Assembly (NCBI RefSeq): GCF_000621745.1
Contig: NZ_KK211337.1
Span: 309,100 to 373,099 of the forward strand
Reading direction: 5' to 3'
DNA: 64,000 bases
DNA from: Clostridium beijerinckii HUN142
GTDB lineage: Bacteria > Bacillota > Clostridia > Clostridiales > Clostridiaceae
Part shown: one piece after another, positions 16,456 through 23,962 of the stretch
How the letters are laid out: each line of letters begins with the position of its first letter
Position numbering within the stretch: the first letter of the stretch is position 1
The notes under the pieces: generated by a model
Told to the model about the DNA's origin: nothing
The model's database searches: none
The model's input: only the letters and a program-made list of their open reading frames with translations
Program-made: the position numbers and the translations under genes

Positions 16456-17121
16456 ATGAGAGTATTATGTAATAATTGTGGTTTAAGATGTCATATTAAG
16501 GGATGGAAGGGGAGACTTGATGATTTATTAATCAAAAAGCAAAATAACTTATTAGATGACGAAGTAATTTGCTTAAGCCGATCTATTGATAATCTAATAT
16601 CTGATTGTATATTTTGCAATACAAGTAATTTATATAGATCTAATCGAAGAGATACTGGTGAAAAAGATTCTATCTTATATTACTATGGAGAACAACATTT
16701 AATTGTTAATTTATATAATTACATAGAAGAAGGAATAAGAAATAAAGAAAATATTTATATTTCTGTTGATAAAAATCTTTACAAGAAATTGGAGAATCAT
16801 CTTATAATCAATAGGATTGCTATGGAGAAATTTAAATTTGCATGTTTAAAAGATATGAAATTCGTGATTGAGAATAAAGGTGAATCTATTAAAATAGAAG
16901 AAGAAAAATCTAGATGGATAGTTCAGCCATCTTTGCAAAAACATTTTCTATATGCAGAGAGTACTTTAAACAAACATACTAAAGATTTGGATTTGGATAT
17001 TCTATATATATATGATGCTTATGAGTATATTCACAGGAATATTAAAAGTGAATTAAGCTTTAAATTGTTAGAGAAAGGCCAATATTCGCTAAAAAGGGAA
17101 AGTCATGAATTATGGATATGA
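16456..17121 (+). CDS. Spo0E-like / MEDS-type sensory protein
   Basis: 221 residues. Residues 1-15 carry a Cys cluster (CNNCGLRCH), and CIFC follows near 55. Between them EVICLSRSIDNLI (about 35-47) resembles the signature helix of Spo0E-type aspartyl-phosphate phosphatases (SQELDxLI), which drain the sporulation phosphorelay. From about 70 on, ILYYYGEQHLIVNLYNYIEEGI and ENIYISVDKNLYKKL resemble the MEDS domain, a KaiC-like sensory fold. The protein may sense a ligand or metal and influence Spo0A. GGGGTGAGAG precedes ATG 16456. Both domain calls need a profile search. Confidence 0.55.
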   Translation: MRVLCNNCGLRCHIKGWKGRLDDLLIKKQNNLLDDEVICLSRSIDNLISDCIFCNTSNLYRSNRRDTGEKDSILYYYGEQHLIVNLYNYIEEGIRNKENIYISVDKNLYKKLENHLIINRIAMEKFKFACLKDMKFVIENKGESIKIEEEKSRWIVQPSLQKHFLYAESTLNKHTKDLDLDILYIYDAYEYIHRNIKSELSFKLLEKGQYSLKRESHELWI

Positions 17122-17136
17122 AAATAGTATGGAATT

Positions 17137-17165
17137 AAGAGTCTTTTATTTAAGGCTCTTTTTTA
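17137..17165 (+). terminator. Intrinsic terminator
   Basis: AAGAGTC (17137-17143) pairs with GGCTCTT (17154-17160), followed by TTTT. It ends the transcript of the Spo0E/MEDS-like gene. Confidence 0.8.
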
Positions 17166-17312
17166 GTACTAAGAAAATTATAAAAAATTCAAGTCATAAA
17201 ACTCAATTATTTCAATGGATTAAATAATATAAAAAGTTAAAAATATCACCACTAAGTGAGTGTGGTATAGCTACTTTTTAATACTAAGTAGTAAAATTAT
17301 CAAGATTTTAGG

Positions 17313-17337
17313 AAAAGCTCCCATAAAGGAGGAGCTT
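17313..17337 (-). terminator. Intrinsic terminator of the minus-strand secreted-protein gene
   Basis: AAGCTCC (17315-17321) pairs with GGAGCTT (17331-17337). On the minus strand the stem is followed by TTTCC, and the position just past the stop of the gene at 17371-17712 fits. Confidence 0.6.
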
Positions 17338-17370
17338 GTATATATATATTTATAATTACAAAAAGAGTAT

Positions 17371-17712
17371 CTATCTGCCATTTATATTTAGTGGTGAAAA
17401 TGATATACTGCCATCTCCGATGATTATAATTCTATAATCATATTTCATAGGACGCATTACATATTTCATTGAATTTCCTTCGAATCTTATAGATTGTTGT
17501 ATTCTTTTATTACCATCGAATATAATCATGAAAACTTCATTAGGAGAAAGATTTTGAACATTATACATAACATTTTGCATAATACTTAAATCTGATATAG
17601 TGTAAAATCCTTCCGAAAAGTTTTGAGGAAGAGATGCAGCAGTAGCAGTTGTTTTATTAATATTAAGTGTGATTAGTAAGATAATAGAAAGTACTAAAGT
17701 AAGTTTTTTCAT
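17371..17712 (-). CDS. Small secreted protein, uncharacterised
   Basis: 113 residues with a classic signal peptide: MKKLTLVLSIILLITL, then a probable cleavage region near ATAAS at residue 23-27. The mature part is about 85 residues, neutral, with no cysteines, and ends in strands (YDYRIIIIGDGSISFSPL). Function unknown. AAGGTGG is well placed before ATG 17712. A single gene between two convergent terminators. Confidence 0.75.
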   Translation of the reverse strand: MKKLTLVLSIILLITLNINKTTATAASLPQNFSEGFYTISDLSIMQNVMYNVQNLSPNEVFMIIFDGNKRIQQSIRFEGNSMKYVMRPMKYDYRIIIIGDGSISFSPLNINGR

Positions 17713-17867
17713 TATTTAACCACCTTTCATAATTTAAATTCAAATATTAAACCGCTCAAATTTTATTATTAGAATTTAAATAAAATATATAACAGAAATA
17801 TGTTAGAAGATTAATATTAATAATAGGAATTAATGAATAAAAAGTAAATGCATATATCAAGGATAGT

Positions 17868-17908
17868 TATTTCTTAGCATTCTATAATAAAAAGAATGCT
17901 AAGAAATA
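17868..17908. repeat. Perfect 16-base-pair inverted repeat
   Basis: TATTTCTTAGCATTCT (17868-17883) is the exact reverse complement of 17893-17908, with a 9-base A/T loop between. No T-tract follows on either strand, so it is not an ordinary terminator. Confidence 0.85.
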
Positions 17909-18025
17909 TTATTGGAAATAGATTGATTATAAATCACTTGAAATTAAGTTTCCAATTTTTTGCGTAATATCAATAAGCTAAAAACATATAAATAAAAAAA
18001 GGAGAATTAGTTCCAAATAGATAGA

Positions 18026-18063
18026 CCCCCCTTAGAAATGTATAGGGGATAGATTGGGGGGGG
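18026..18063. repeat. C6 and G8 homopolymer tracts
   Basis: Six C at 18026-18031 and eight G at 18056-18063, about 24 bases apart, in DNA that is otherwise almost all A/T. They could pair as a hairpin or change length by slippage. Confidence 0.8.
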
Positions 18064-18286
18064 ATTTTGCAAGATAATAAGTTAATCACTATTAGCAAAA
18101 ATATTATTGAAAGCTTTCTTCTTTTCACTATATTTAGACCTAGGCATATTTAAGAGAATATTCAATAGAAAATCTAAATTGAAAATAAATGATATTATCA
18201 TGGCAAATTATGATATAATTTATCAGGATAATAGAAAGTTTAAATATAAGCTATTAAGTTAGTTTTATCGACATGAGGTGTATGAA

Positions 18287-19426
18287 GTGGAAAATACAGA
18301 AAATGACGTGAGAATCAATGACGTTCCCAAGAAAGCTGGGAGAAGCTCTAATTTAGAATTATTAAGAATTTTAGCAATAATAATGATTATTGCACATCAT
18401 TATTCTGTTCATGGTGGATGGGATATTCCGAACGAAGTAAGCTATAATAGAATCATTATTCAATTTTTAAGCTTGGGTGGAAAATTAGGTGTTAATTGCT
18501 TTATTTTAATTACAGGTTACTTTATGATTAACTCGAAATTTAATATGAAAAAGTTGATAAAAATTATAGGACAAGTTTTATTTTATTCTATAGTAATAAT
18601 GCTATTCTTTAAATTATTCAAAATATATAATATAGGAATTAGAGAAACTGCTAAATCCTTTTTTCCAATAATATTTTCTAAGTATTGGTTTGCTACTGCT
18701 TATGTTGAGCTATATATTTTATCACCATATTTAAATAAGCTTATCAATTATTGTACGGAAAAAGAGCATAAGATATTGCTTGCCATACTGATTGTAGTGT
18801 TATCAGTTATACCTACTTTTACGAACTCCTTACCTGGGATTGATAACTTACCATGGTTTGTATTTTTGTATTTGGTTGCAAGCTATATAAGAAAATATCA
18901 GCATAATTTTTTTAATAGGGGAAAATTACTTTTACTAATATTTATCGGTAGCTACACCTTAATTATGCTTTCAGTAGTTATAATTGATTTATTCGCTTTA
19001 AAAATACCAGATTTTCCTTTTGATCCTACATTCTTAAGGGAGATGAACTCGCTACCAATGTTTGTTTGTTCGGTTTCATTATTTCTTTTTTTTAGGAAAT
19101 TAGATATGGGAGCAAAAAAGATAATTAATAATATATCTGCAACTACATTTGGAATATATTTAATTCATGACAATAATCTTATTCGAAGTTATCTATGGGA
19201 ACATATTGCTAAAAATAATTCGTTTTACAATTCAAGATGGTTGTCGATTCATGCTATAATTACTATTTTGCTTGTGTTTTGCGTATGTATGATTGTTGAA
19301 AGTGTAAGGATTAATTTTATTGAAAAACCGGTTTTGAAATTATGGGATAGGAAATTAGAGCGTAAATTCCTAAACAAAAGTAGAAAGTATGTAGATAGGC
19401 CTTTCACACAACATATCTCAAGTTAA
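18287..19426 (+). CDS. Membrane acyltransferase (acyltransferase 3 family)
   Basis: 379 residues, largely hydrophobic with about ten membrane segments. RSSNLELLRILAIIMIIAHHYSVHGG near the N-terminus contains the Arg and His-His pattern used by this family to transfer acetyl or other acyl groups to cell-surface sugars; the segment KLGVNCFILITGYF is also typical (G(V/A)xxFFxxSGF). Likely modifies a polysaccharide, teichoic acid or lipid on the cell surface. GAGGTG at 18275-18280 favours GTG 18287 as start over GTG 18278. The gene is monocistronic, with its own terminator. Confidence 0.85.
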   Translation: MENTENDVRINDVPKKAGRSSNLELLRILAIIMIIAHHYSVHGGWDIPNEVSYNRIIIQFLSLGGKLGVNCFILITGYFMINSKFNMKKLIKIIGQVLFYSIVIMLFFKLFKIYNIGIRETAKSFFPIIFSKYWFATAYVELYILSPYLNKLINYCTEKEHKILLAILIVVLSVIPTFTNSLPGIDNLPWFVFLYLVASYIRKYQHNFFNRGKLLLLIFIGSYTLIMLSVVIIDLFALKIPDFPFDPTFLREMNSLPMFVCSVSLFLFFRKLDMGAKKIINNISATTFGIYLIHDNNLIRSYLWEHIAKNNSFYNSRWLSIHAIITILLVFCVCMIVESVRINFIEKPVLKLWDRKLERKFLNKSRKYVDRPFTQHISS

Positions 19427-19919
19427 AGCTGACAATTGTATTATTTAGATTTTATTAGTGCTATTAACTAAAAGTTATATTAAATTGTTAAGAGGCGCAG
19501 ACTTGGAAATTACTAATATTTCCGAGTTTGTTTTTTTGTGTTCAAAAGTATAAAAAATTAATTCTTTTGAAGCGGTTTAAGGATTAGTGTAAGATTTGTT
19601 TTGATAGTATTAGGGAGTTTTCTTCACTAATTTCATGATCAGCTCAAATCCTGGTGGGATGAATCATAAGTTAGTATAAACTTGTAATGAGTGCGCATAC
19701 TAAAGTCAAGAATAATATGATAAAATGAAAATTTAGATATAAGATATTATAAAAGAGGATTTTTAATTCATATTCCTTATATAATATATGTTAAAGTTGA
19801 TAGTGTTAGTTAGATTAGTTTATATGTTATTTATAAATAGCATCCGCATGTCATTATGTGGTTTACTGATACAAGATTTTAATATGTGCTAAATCTAAAG
19901 GAGTTCAGGAGGAGTAATT
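19427..19919. other. Intergenic region after the acyltransferase
   Basis: About 490 bases. After the terminator at 19498-19538 I see no gene, repeat or strong hairpin; the promoter of the 45-residue gene at 19920 must lie in its right part, but I cannot assign it. Confidence 0.5.
19498..19538 (+). terminator. Strong intrinsic terminator
   Basis: ACTTGGAAAT (19501-19510) pairs with ATTTCCGAGT (19518-19527) with one G-T wobble, extended by CA/TG, followed by seven T. Confidence 0.85.
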
Positions 19920-20057
19920 ATGACTAATAAACGTAAAGTTACTAAAAAGCAAATGGCATCGTTAGGATTAAAAAAGACTGAAAATGGAGATTATGATTAC
20001 ATAAATCCAAATGATACAAATTCAAAATATAAACCTGTAAGAAAAGAGCCAAAATAG
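19920..20057 (+). CDS. Small 45-residue basic protein
   Basis: A short open frame starting ATG 19920 directly after AGGAGGAG at ideal spacing, one of the best ribosome sites in the window. The product starts MTNKRKVTKKQMASLG, continues KKTENGDYDY and ends KPVRKEPK: 45 residues, strongly basic, no membrane segment. Its last codons form the left arm of a perfect intrinsic terminator, so gene and terminator are compactly organised as in a genuine short transcript. I do not recognise the family. It lies just upstream of the sigma/anti-sigma cluster but is separated from it by the terminator. Confidence 0.75.
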   Translation: MTNKRKVTKKQMASLGLKKTENGDYDYINPNDTNSKYKPVRKEPK

Positions 20058-20072
20058 TAGGGCTCTTTTTTT
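20042..20072 (+). terminator. Intrinsic terminator overlapping the end of the 45-residue gene
   Basis: AAAAGAGCC (20042-20050) pairs with GGCTCTTTT (20061-20069), with a run of seven T from 20066. Confidence 0.9.
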
Positions 20073-20105
20073 GAAATCAAATTTATTTGAATTTTATCAG
20101 CAGCA

Positions 20106-20133
20106 TTGTCAGATTTCATAATAACAATACGAA
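20106..20133 (+). promoter_or_regulatory. Candidate sigma-factor-specific promoter of the first anti-sigma gene
   Basis: TTGTCAGATTT at 20106-20116, an 11-base gap, then TACGAA at 20128-20133. The identical pair with identical spacing occurs upstream of the sigma gene (21656-21683). The CGAA core resembles the -10 described for SigI-type promoters. Shared sequence and spacing suggest both units are read by the sigma factor encoded here. Confidence 0.55.
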
Positions 20134-20273
20134 TTATATTATGAAAAGCAGAAAACAACTGACAGAAGTTTTATAGTATTCATTAAAACCAGGGTTTTAA
20201 ACTTATTAACAGTAAACAAAAAATAGGTTTAGTTCATGTACAAGAAAATAGCTATTAGGAGGGATTATGTAAT

Positions 20274-21353
20274 TTGGAAAATAAACTAGTTGAGAAATTA
20301 GATGATTTAAACATTAATGATACTAATTTGTTGTTATCGAAAGATATAAAGTTATCATTAGATGATATTACTATAAAAAGGATTGAAAAATTGGTTGGTA
20401 AAAAGACTGGTTATTATAAATCAAATAATACTTTTAAAGAAAAGATAAATTATATTTTAGGGGGAATTTACATGAAAAGAAAGATAGCTTTAGTACTATC
20501 TGTTGTAGCACTTTCAAGTTTAGGAGGGGGAGTATATGCCCATGCCAAAACGACTCCTGTAGCATACGTTAGTGTGGATATTAATCCAAGTATTGAATTA
20601 TCAATAAATACATTTGATCAAGTCATTTCTGCGGAAGCATATAATGAAGATGGGGAAAAAGTATTGGAAGATACCAATCTAGTAAATAGCGATGTTGATG
20701 ATGCTGTTAAAAATATTATTTCAAATGCAGTTTCAGATGGATATATAAAAGAAGACGGTACATCGGCAGTTGAAATTACTACAGCTACCGATAAAGATAA
20801 TGTGGCAACGAAGTTAGATGAATCTTTAAAACAAATTGCTGACAAATCATTAGAAGAAAATAACATAGAAGCAACAGTTGAAACACAGAATGTTGCACTT
20901 GCAAGAAGAGATGAAGCAAGAAAGCTAGGAATAACTCCGGGTAAACTAAATTTGATACAAAAGCTACAGGAACTAGATTCAACTATAAATGTAGAAGATT
21001 ATAAATCGAGCTCTGTAAAAGATATACAAAAGAAGGCTAAAGAATTAAAGAAGATCAATAATAATGAAGAGACTACTGTTAAAGATGATGGAAATACTGA
21101 TGTTAACATAAAAAGTGATGCTAATCAAGATGCCGTTGCAGGTACAGAAGCGAAAATAAATAATTCTTCTCCTAAATCAAATGGAAACGGAAGTAGTAAG
21201 AAAGAAGAGATTAGTGATTCAGCTAGCAAAAAAGAAGAAAATGCCACAGCGGTTGAAAAATCAAAAGATAATTCAGCTAAAACTGAAAAACAAAGCGACA
21301 ACAGTAATTCAAACTCACAGAATGGTAATAAAGATAAAAATAAAAATAACTAA
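20274..21353 (+). CDS. RsgI-like membrane anti-sigma factor, paralog 1
   Basis: 359 residues: a cytoplasmic part of about 66 residues (LDDLNINDTNLLL near the start), one membrane helix at about 70-88, an extracellular domain opening AYVSVDINPSIELSIN at about 97, and a Lys/Asn/Ser-rich disordered tail. The VSVDINPSIEL block is characteristic of the RsgI family, which hold an alternative sigma factor at the membrane and release it on an external signal. It starts at TTG 20274 after AGGAGGG. A second strong ribosome site (AGGGGG, 7 bases before ATG 20472) would give a form without the cytoplasmic part. Closely related to the protein at 22282-23529. Confidence 0.8.
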   Translation: MENKLVEKLDDLNINDTNLLLSKDIKLSLDDITIKRIEKLVGKKTGYYKSNNTFKEKINYILGGIYMKRKIALVLSVVALSSLGGGVYAHAKTTPVAYVSVDINPSIELSINTFDQVISAEAYNEDGEKVLEDTNLVNSDVDDAVKNIISNAVSDGYIKEDGTSAVEITTATDKDNVATKLDESLKQIADKSLEENNIEATVETQNVALARRDEARKLGITPGKLNLIQKLQELDSTINVEDYKSSSVKDIQKKAKELKKINNNEETTVKDDGNTDVNIKSDANQDAVAGTEAKINNSSPKSNGNGSSKKEEISDSASKKEENATAVEKSKDNSAKTEKQSDNSNSNSQNGNKDKNKNN

Positions 21354-21363
21354 GTAGTTTAAA

Positions 21364-21408
21364 ATGAGTGGCTAATATAAAAAATAATAATAGCTGCTCA
21401 TTTTTTTA
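21364..21408 (+). terminator. Intrinsic terminator after anti-sigma paralog 1
   Basis: ATGAG..GCTA (21364-21374) pairs with TAGC..CTCAT (21391-21401) and is followed by seven T. It separates the first anti-sigma gene from the sigma gene. Confidence 0.7.
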
Positions 21409-21517
21409 TTCTTTAGGGAACTATAATCAAGTCAAATTTGCAGACATTGTGTTCCTTGAGGGCATAAATTTTGAAAGTAGCAGAAAATACACAGTCTGTG
21501 AAGCGGATTTTGTTCTT
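21401..21517. repeat. Dispersed intergenic repeat, family 1, copy C (short)
   Basis: TTTTTTTATTCTTTAGG, then GACATTGTGTTCCTTGAGG, AGAAAATACAC and GCGGATTTTGTTCTT match copy A (15221-15432) in the same order; the central ATATTCGCCTG block is missing. The open frame across it (21368-21616) starts inside a terminator and is not considered a gene. Confidence 0.6.
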
Positions 21518-21655
21518 ATTATTGAAGAATCACTAGTAATAGCATTAATAGGATGTATCTATATATTTGATATATATTTCATAGAACAGGAGATAAAAGA
21601 AAATATAAGTATTTAATATTGATAATGTAAAAAGTATTATATTTTTTGAAATTTA

Positions 21656-21683
21656 TTGTCAGATTTTATTGGCGTATTACGAA
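21656..21683 (+). promoter_or_regulatory. Candidate autoregulated promoter of the sigma gene
   Basis: TTGTCAGATTT at 21656-21666 and TACGAA at 21678-21683, the same two boxes at the same spacing as upstream of anti-sigma paralog 1. It lies 42 bases before the sigma start codon, a normal promoter distance. Confidence 0.6.
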
Positions 21684-21725
21684 CTGTATAATATATAACG
21701 AAATTTTAGGGGAAGAAGGTGCGTT

Positions 21726-22280
21726 TTGATTTCGGATATTGAATTATTAAAACTTTTGGATACGAAACAGGAAATAGGTCTTAAGAAGATGATGGATAAC
21801 TACATGGCACTTATTTACACAATAATATTTAATAAACTTTCTGGAATGTATTCAAAAGAAGACATAGAAGAATGTGTGAGTGATGTGTTTTTTGAAGTAT
21901 TTCATTATAAAAATAGAATTGATTTAGATAAGGGATCAATCAAGGCCTTTTTAGCAATTATAGCAAAAAGGAAAGCTATAGATATGTACAGAAAAAATAA
22001 AAATAATAATCATCTCCCAATAGACGATGTAGCACAAGAATTACATAGTGTTGTAGATGATGCAGCGCATTCAATTTTATTAAAAGAAAGCAATTCTGAA
22101 CTTATAAATGCTATAAAATCATTAGGGGAACCTGATAGTGAAATAATTATAAGAAAATATTACTTACATCAAAGTTCGAAAGACATTTCAAGTGATTTGG
22201 GTTTAAAAGTTAATACAATTGATAAAAAAGTTTCTAGGTGTATAGAAAAACTAAAAAAATTATTGGGAGGAGGGAGATAA
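21726..22280 (+). CDS. ECF-type sigma-70 family RNA polymerase sigma factor
   Basis: 184 residues with region 2 (ALIYTIIFNKLSGMYSKEDI then ECVSDVFFEVF, about 28-60) and a C-terminal region 4 helix-turn-helix (SSKDISSDLGLKVNTIDKKV, about 150-170). It directs RNA polymerase to specific promoters. It is followed after one base by the second RsgI-like gene, the classical sigma/anti-sigma operon order, and is probably kept inactive at the membrane by it. Start TTG 21726 with a GGGGAAGAAGGTG site. Whether it belongs to the SigI group or another ECF group cannot be settled by eye. Confidence 0.88.
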   Translation: MISDIELLKLLDTKQEIGLKKMMDNYMALIYTIIFNKLSGMYSKEDIEECVSDVFFEVFHYKNRIDLDKGSIKAFLAIIAKRKAIDMYRKNKNNNHLPIDDVAQELHSVVDDAAHSILLKESNSELINAIKSLGEPDSEIIIRKYYLHQSSKDISSDLGLKVNTIDKKVSRCIEKLKKLLGGGR

Positions 22281-22281
22281 A

Positions 22282-23529
22282 TTGGATGATAAATTATTTG
22301 AATTATTAGATGATTTAAACATTAAGGATACTGATTTATTATTAAATGAAAATATTAACATATCTATGGATTCATCTTCTAGACAACGTATTGAAGAATC
22401 TGTAAAGAAAAAAACTGGATACTTAAACAAGAAAAATAAACTTAACAATAAGATAAAAAATATTTTAGGGGGAACTTATATGAAGAGAAAAATAGCTTTA
22501 GCAGCATCTATTGCAGTAGCATTTAGTTTAGGAGGAGGAGTGTATGCCTATGCTAAAACTCCAGTTGCATACGTCAGTCTAGATATTAATCCAAGTGTTG
22601 AATTAGGAGTAAACGCTTTTGATACAGTAGTATCAGCAGAAGCATATAATGAAGATGGCGAAAAAGTTCTAGAAGGAACTGATTTAGTAAATTCTAAAGT
22701 TGGCGATGCAGTCGGCACGGTAATAACAAATGCCATATCAGATGGTTACATAAAGGAAGATAGTACAAATGTGACTACATCTGCAGCCGTTGAAATTACA
22801 GTATCTACAGATAAGGATGGTTTAGCAGATAAGTTAAATGAATCTTTAAAAGAAACTGCAGATGAAACATTAAAGAATAATGATGTGGAGGCAGAAGTTG
22901 AAACTGACAAAGTAGCGCTTGCAAGAAGAGATGAAGCAAGGCAACTTGGGATAACTCCAGGAAAATTAAATCTTATACAAAAGCTTCAAGCATTAGATTC
23001 AAGCATTAAGGTAGAGGATTATAAATCGATTTCCGTTAAAGAAATACAAAAGAAAGCTAAAGAATTAAGAAAGATGGCTAAGAGTGATAATGATGTCATT
23101 GATGTAAATAATACTGTAGATGCTAATACGAATACTACAGATAGTAATACAAATGCTAACACTGAAACAGATGCAAATACAAGTAATAACGATTTAGATG
23201 CTAATGTAAATACTGGATCTACAGAAGAGGATACTACATTTACACAATCATCAATCGGAGCACAAAAGACTAAAGAGGCTAAGTCAGAAAAAGGCAATAA
23301 TTCATGGAATGAGAAAAGTAACAATGGTAGTTTGAAAAAAGAAGAAAACAGTAATGCCGCAATTAAGCAAGAAGAAAACGAAGATAGGAAACATGAAAAG
23401 TCTTCAAAGGAATCTGAAAAAAAGAGTACTGGAACTCAAGAAAATAGTAATTCATCAAAATCAGAGAAAAGTAATAATGATAATTCAGGTTCTCAAGGTA
23501 AGGGTAATGGTAATGGTAAGAATAAATAG
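22282..23529 (+). CDS. RsgI-like membrane anti-sigma factor, paralog 2 (cognate)
   Basis: 415 residues with the same plan as the protein at 20274: cytoplasmic segment (LDDLNIKDTDLLL), membrane helix at about 70-88, AYVSLDINPSVELGVN at about 95, RRDEARQLGITPGKLNLIQK near 215, then a long Asn/Thr/Ser/Lys-rich tail likely spanning the wall. Co-transcribed with the sigma factor (one base apart), so it is the likely cognate inhibitor and sensor. Start TTG 22282 after GGGAGGAGGG. An internal AGGGGG site 7 bases before ATG 22480 is at exactly the same codon as in paralog 1. The tail is longer than in paralog 1. Confidence 0.82.
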   Translation: MDDKLFELLDDLNIKDTDLLLNENINISMDSSSRQRIEESVKKKTGYLNKKNKLNNKIKNILGGTYMKRKIALAASIAVAFSLGGGVYAYAKTPVAYVSLDINPSVELGVNAFDTVVSAEAYNEDGEKVLEGTDLVNSKVGDAVGTVITNAISDGYIKEDSTNVTTSAAVEITVSTDKDGLADKLNESLKETADETLKNNDVEAEVETDKVALARRDEARQLGITPGKLNLIQKLQALDSSIKVEDYKSISVKEIQKKAKELRKMAKSDNDVIDVNNTVDANTNTTDSNTNANTETDANTSNNDLDANVNTGSTEEDTTFTQSSIGAQKTKEAKSEKGNNSWNEKSNNGSLKKEENSNAAIKQEENEDRKHEKSSKESEKKSTGTQENSNSSKSEKSNNDNSGSQGKGNGNGKNK

Positions 23530-23962
23530 ATTATAATCTAAACAGATATGTTAATTATAGAGATAAGATAATTTGGGTGAACAAACTATCTTATCTCTAT
23601 TTATATTTTAAAACCCAAGAATAATATTATTTATAAATATGAAGAGACGAGTTCTAAATCATTAGTAATATGCATATACTTATCTAGTATTAACCGATGC
23701 AGTCACAAAATAAATTTAAACTTATTTTGTGATTGTATTTATTATGTGAACGCGTTAAAAATAGGAGAAAATTTAGATTTATATGTAGCAGATTATAAAA
23801 AAGAAATTTCTTTTGAAGAATGACGTTAGCACGAAAAATGTTTAATAAAATCAGGTGTATAAGCAAGTATGTTTGAATCATCATAAGAAGGGACTTGCTG
23901 TGCAAATTGAGGAACATTTTATATATAAGGTTATGTAGTAAGTGTTAAAGGGGAGAGTTTAT
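23530..23962. other. Intergenic region with two large hairpins
   Basis: About 430 bases. It contains the terminator at 23557-23605 and a hairpin at 23698-23737 whose 16-base arms (TGCAGTCACAAAATAA with TTATTTTGTGATTGTA) pair with two G-T wobbles. The rest is featureless. An antisense open frame over the second hairpin is very A/T-biased and not supported. Confidence 0.6.
23557..23605 (+). terminator. Terminator of the sigma/anti-sigma operon
   Basis: ATAGAGATAAGATA (23557-23570) pairs perfectly with TATCTTATCTCTAT (23587-23600), plus an inner TTTG/CAAA, followed by TTATATTTTA. Confidence 0.7.

Larger units (their letters stand above)
17713..18286. other. Intergenic region with a perfect hairpin and an unusual G/C homopolymer stretch
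   Basis: About 570 bases without a gene. It holds the 16-base-pair hairpin at 17868-17908 and the C6 / G8 tracts at 18026-18063, listed separately. The rest is A/T-rich and I see nothing else in it. Confidence 0.6.

Noticed and set aside
18024..18045. ACCCCCC as a SigI-like -35 box
   Set aside because: No CGAA-type -10 at a suitable distance and no gene start close enough.
21368..21616. 82-codon open frame between anti-sigma paralog 1 and the sigma gene
   Set aside because: Its start is inside an intrinsic terminator and it spans a family 1 repeat; no ribosome site and no conservation of the frame in other copies.
23690..23917. Minus-strand 75-codon frame
   Set aside because: Leu/Ile/Phe/Asn-only composition typical of chance frames in A/T-rich DNA; overlaps a large hairpin and lacks a ribosome site.
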